From Thalassospira povalilytica (GTDB lineage: Bacteria > Pseudomonadota > Alphaproteobacteria > Rhodospirillales > Thalassospiraceae), in contig NZ_PGTS01000002.1 of the NCBI RefSeq assembly GCF_002844235.1, forward strand, positions 558,001-622,000: a DNA stretch of 64,000 nucleotides, in the 5' to 3' direction. The notes beneath the pieces were generated by a model. That model had not been told where the DNA came from. It was given only the letters and a program-made list of their open reading frames with translations, and ran no database searches. Position numbers and translations under genes: made by a program. This document shows, piece by piece, positions 63,189 to 64,000 of the stretch (its first letter is position 1; each line of letters opens with the position of its first letter).

Positions 63189-64000
63189 CTAGTCTTTCAA
63201 AGCGGCACGGGAAATGATCAGCCGCATGATTTCGTTGGTTCCTTCAAGGATCTGGTGAACACGAAGGTCGCGCAACAGCCGTTCGATCGGATATTCGCGA
63301 ATATAGCCATACCCGCCATGCAATTGCAGCGCCTGGTTACAGACTTCGAACCCGATATCGGTGGCAAAACGTTTTGCCATGGCACAGAACTGTGTTGCAT
63401 CATCGGCCTTGTGATCAAGCTTCCATGCACCCTTGTGCAGCATAAGGCGCGCTGCTTCGAGCTCAGTTACCATATCGGCGAACTTGAATTGCAACGCCTG
63501 AAACTGATCAAGGCTTTTGCCAAACTGCTTGCGGACTTTCATGTGATCGCGGGCATGTTCCATTGCAGCACGGGCGCCGCCAATCGAACAGGCCGCAATA
63601 TTCAGCCGCCCGCCATCCAGCCCCTTCATGGCAAATTTGAAACCTTCGCCCTCTTCGCCCAGACGGTTTTCGACCGGCACCTTGCAATTGCTGAAGATAA
63701 CGGCGGATGTCGGCTGACTGTTCCAGCCCATCTTTTCTTCAAGCTTGCCAAATGAAAGCCCGTCAGTGTCCTTGGGAATGATAAAGGTCGAAATGCCATT
63801 CGGGCCGTCATCGCCGGTACGCGCCATAACAACATATATATCGCTGCGTGATCCGCCGGAAATGAACGCCTTTTCACCATTAAGGACATAATGATCGCCA
63901 TCACGAACCGCCCTGGTCCGAAGCGATCCGGCATCTGACCCCGCGCCCGGCTCCGTCAGGCAGTAACTTGCGAAATGTTCCATCGACACAAGCTTGGGCA
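63189..64000 (-). CDS. Isobutyryl-CoA dehydrogenase, C-terminal part (window edge)
   Basis: The open frame continues to the window edge, so the N-terminal part is missing; about 270 residues are present. It reads as an acyl-CoA dehydrogenase, with [17 protein letters not shown] and the catalytic glutamate in Ile-Leu-Glu-Gly-Thr-Asn-Glu-Ile-Met. The [10 protein letters not shown] stretch resembles mammalian ACAD8, the valine-specific member, as I recall it. The downstream hydrolase and dehydrogenase fit the valine pathway. Confidence 0.9.
   Translation of the reverse strand, partial: PKLVSMEHFASYCLTEPGAGSDAGSLRTRAVRDGDHYVLNGEKAFISGGSRSDIYVVMARTGDDGPNGISTFIIPKDTDGLSFGKLEEKMGWNSQPTSAVIFSNCKVPVENRLGEEGEGFKFAMKGLDGGRLNIAACSIGGARAAMEHARDHMKVRKQFGKSLDQFQALQFKFADMVTELEAARLMLHKGAWKLDHKADDATQFCAMAKRFATDIGFEVCNQALQLHGGYGYIREYPIERLLRDLRVHQILEGTNEIMRLIISRAALKD

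Noticed and set aside
1..64000. Mobile elements, CRISPR arrays, toxin-antitoxin pairs or defence genes
   Set aside because: No transposase, integrase, regular repeat-spacer array, or recognisable toxin or nuclease gene was found by reading both strands. The tRNA-Pro gene is not flanked by an integrase or a visible duplicated end.

Overview
The window looks like ordinary chromosome of a free-living, probably marine, alphaproteobacterium. The gene order dusB-ntrB-ntrC-ntrY-ntrX-trkA next to hfq-hflX, the fused ispDF, the CBP3-DUF177-plsX-fabH-ihfA-merR block and the glyA-nrdR-rib-nusB-thiL block are all alphaproteobacterial. An ectoine operon and a tripartite tricarboxylate transporter suggest a Rhodospirillales genus such as Thalassospira; that genus call is an inference and was not tested by any search. 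No rRNA, CRISPR array, transposase or phage gene is visible. One tRNA gene (Pro, GGG) is present.

Layout. 1-6.0 kb: the end of an outer-membrane beta-barrel gene, a lipoprotein-like hydrolase, then a noticeably AT-rich surface-polysaccharide segment (Wzy-like membrane protein; rmlB, rmlD, rmlA on + and rmlC convergent on -). 6.2-18.7 kb: a carboxylate island with a TctE/TctD-like two-component system, a divergent periplasmic binding protein, a citryl-CoA lyase-like protein coupled to a class III CoA-transferase, an IclR regulator, the TctCBA transporter, a chemoreceptor and an AbrB-type membrane protein. 18.8-23.6 kb: a MarR regulator divergent from ectA-ectB-ectC-ask, with strong hairpins between cistrons. 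23.7-37.9 kb: mazG, an inositol-monophosphatase-like protein, hflX, hfq, a HAD phosphatase, trkA, the ntrBC/ntrYX nitrogen-control operon, dusB and a CcsA-like membrane protein. 38.0-46.6 kb: ispDF, yciB, cutA, small genes, tRNA-Pro, merR, ihfA, fabH, plsX, DUF177, a cytochrome bc1 assembly chaperone and bamE. 46.6-53.7 kb: rpiB-glyA-nrdR-ribD-ribE-ribB(X)-ribH-nusB-thiL, all on the minus strand. 53.7-64 kb: a Ros/MucR-type regulator, a complete branched-chain amino-acid ABC transporter (livHMGF, a small membrane protein, livK), then three consecutive valine-degradation enzymes.

How the parts fit. The 6-19 kb island could sense, swim toward, import and cleave a tricarboxylate: the two-component system and binding protein sense it, TctCBA imports it, the receptor handles taxis, and the CoA-transferase plus lyase would convert citrate to acetyl-CoA and oxaloacetate without ATP. 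Two regulatory elements stand out there: a tandem 20-bp palindromic repeat between the CoA-transferase and iclR genes, and a Pho-box-like direct repeat upstream of tctC. The 54-64 kb end pairs branched-chain amino-acid uptake with valine catabolism.

Nothing here is clearly a new defence or mobile system. The best leads are the citrate-cleavage island, the RibB whose GTP-cyclohydrolase-like domain lacks its zinc cysteines, the Ros/MucR protein lacking two canonical zinc ligands, and the cis-elements listed under findings.
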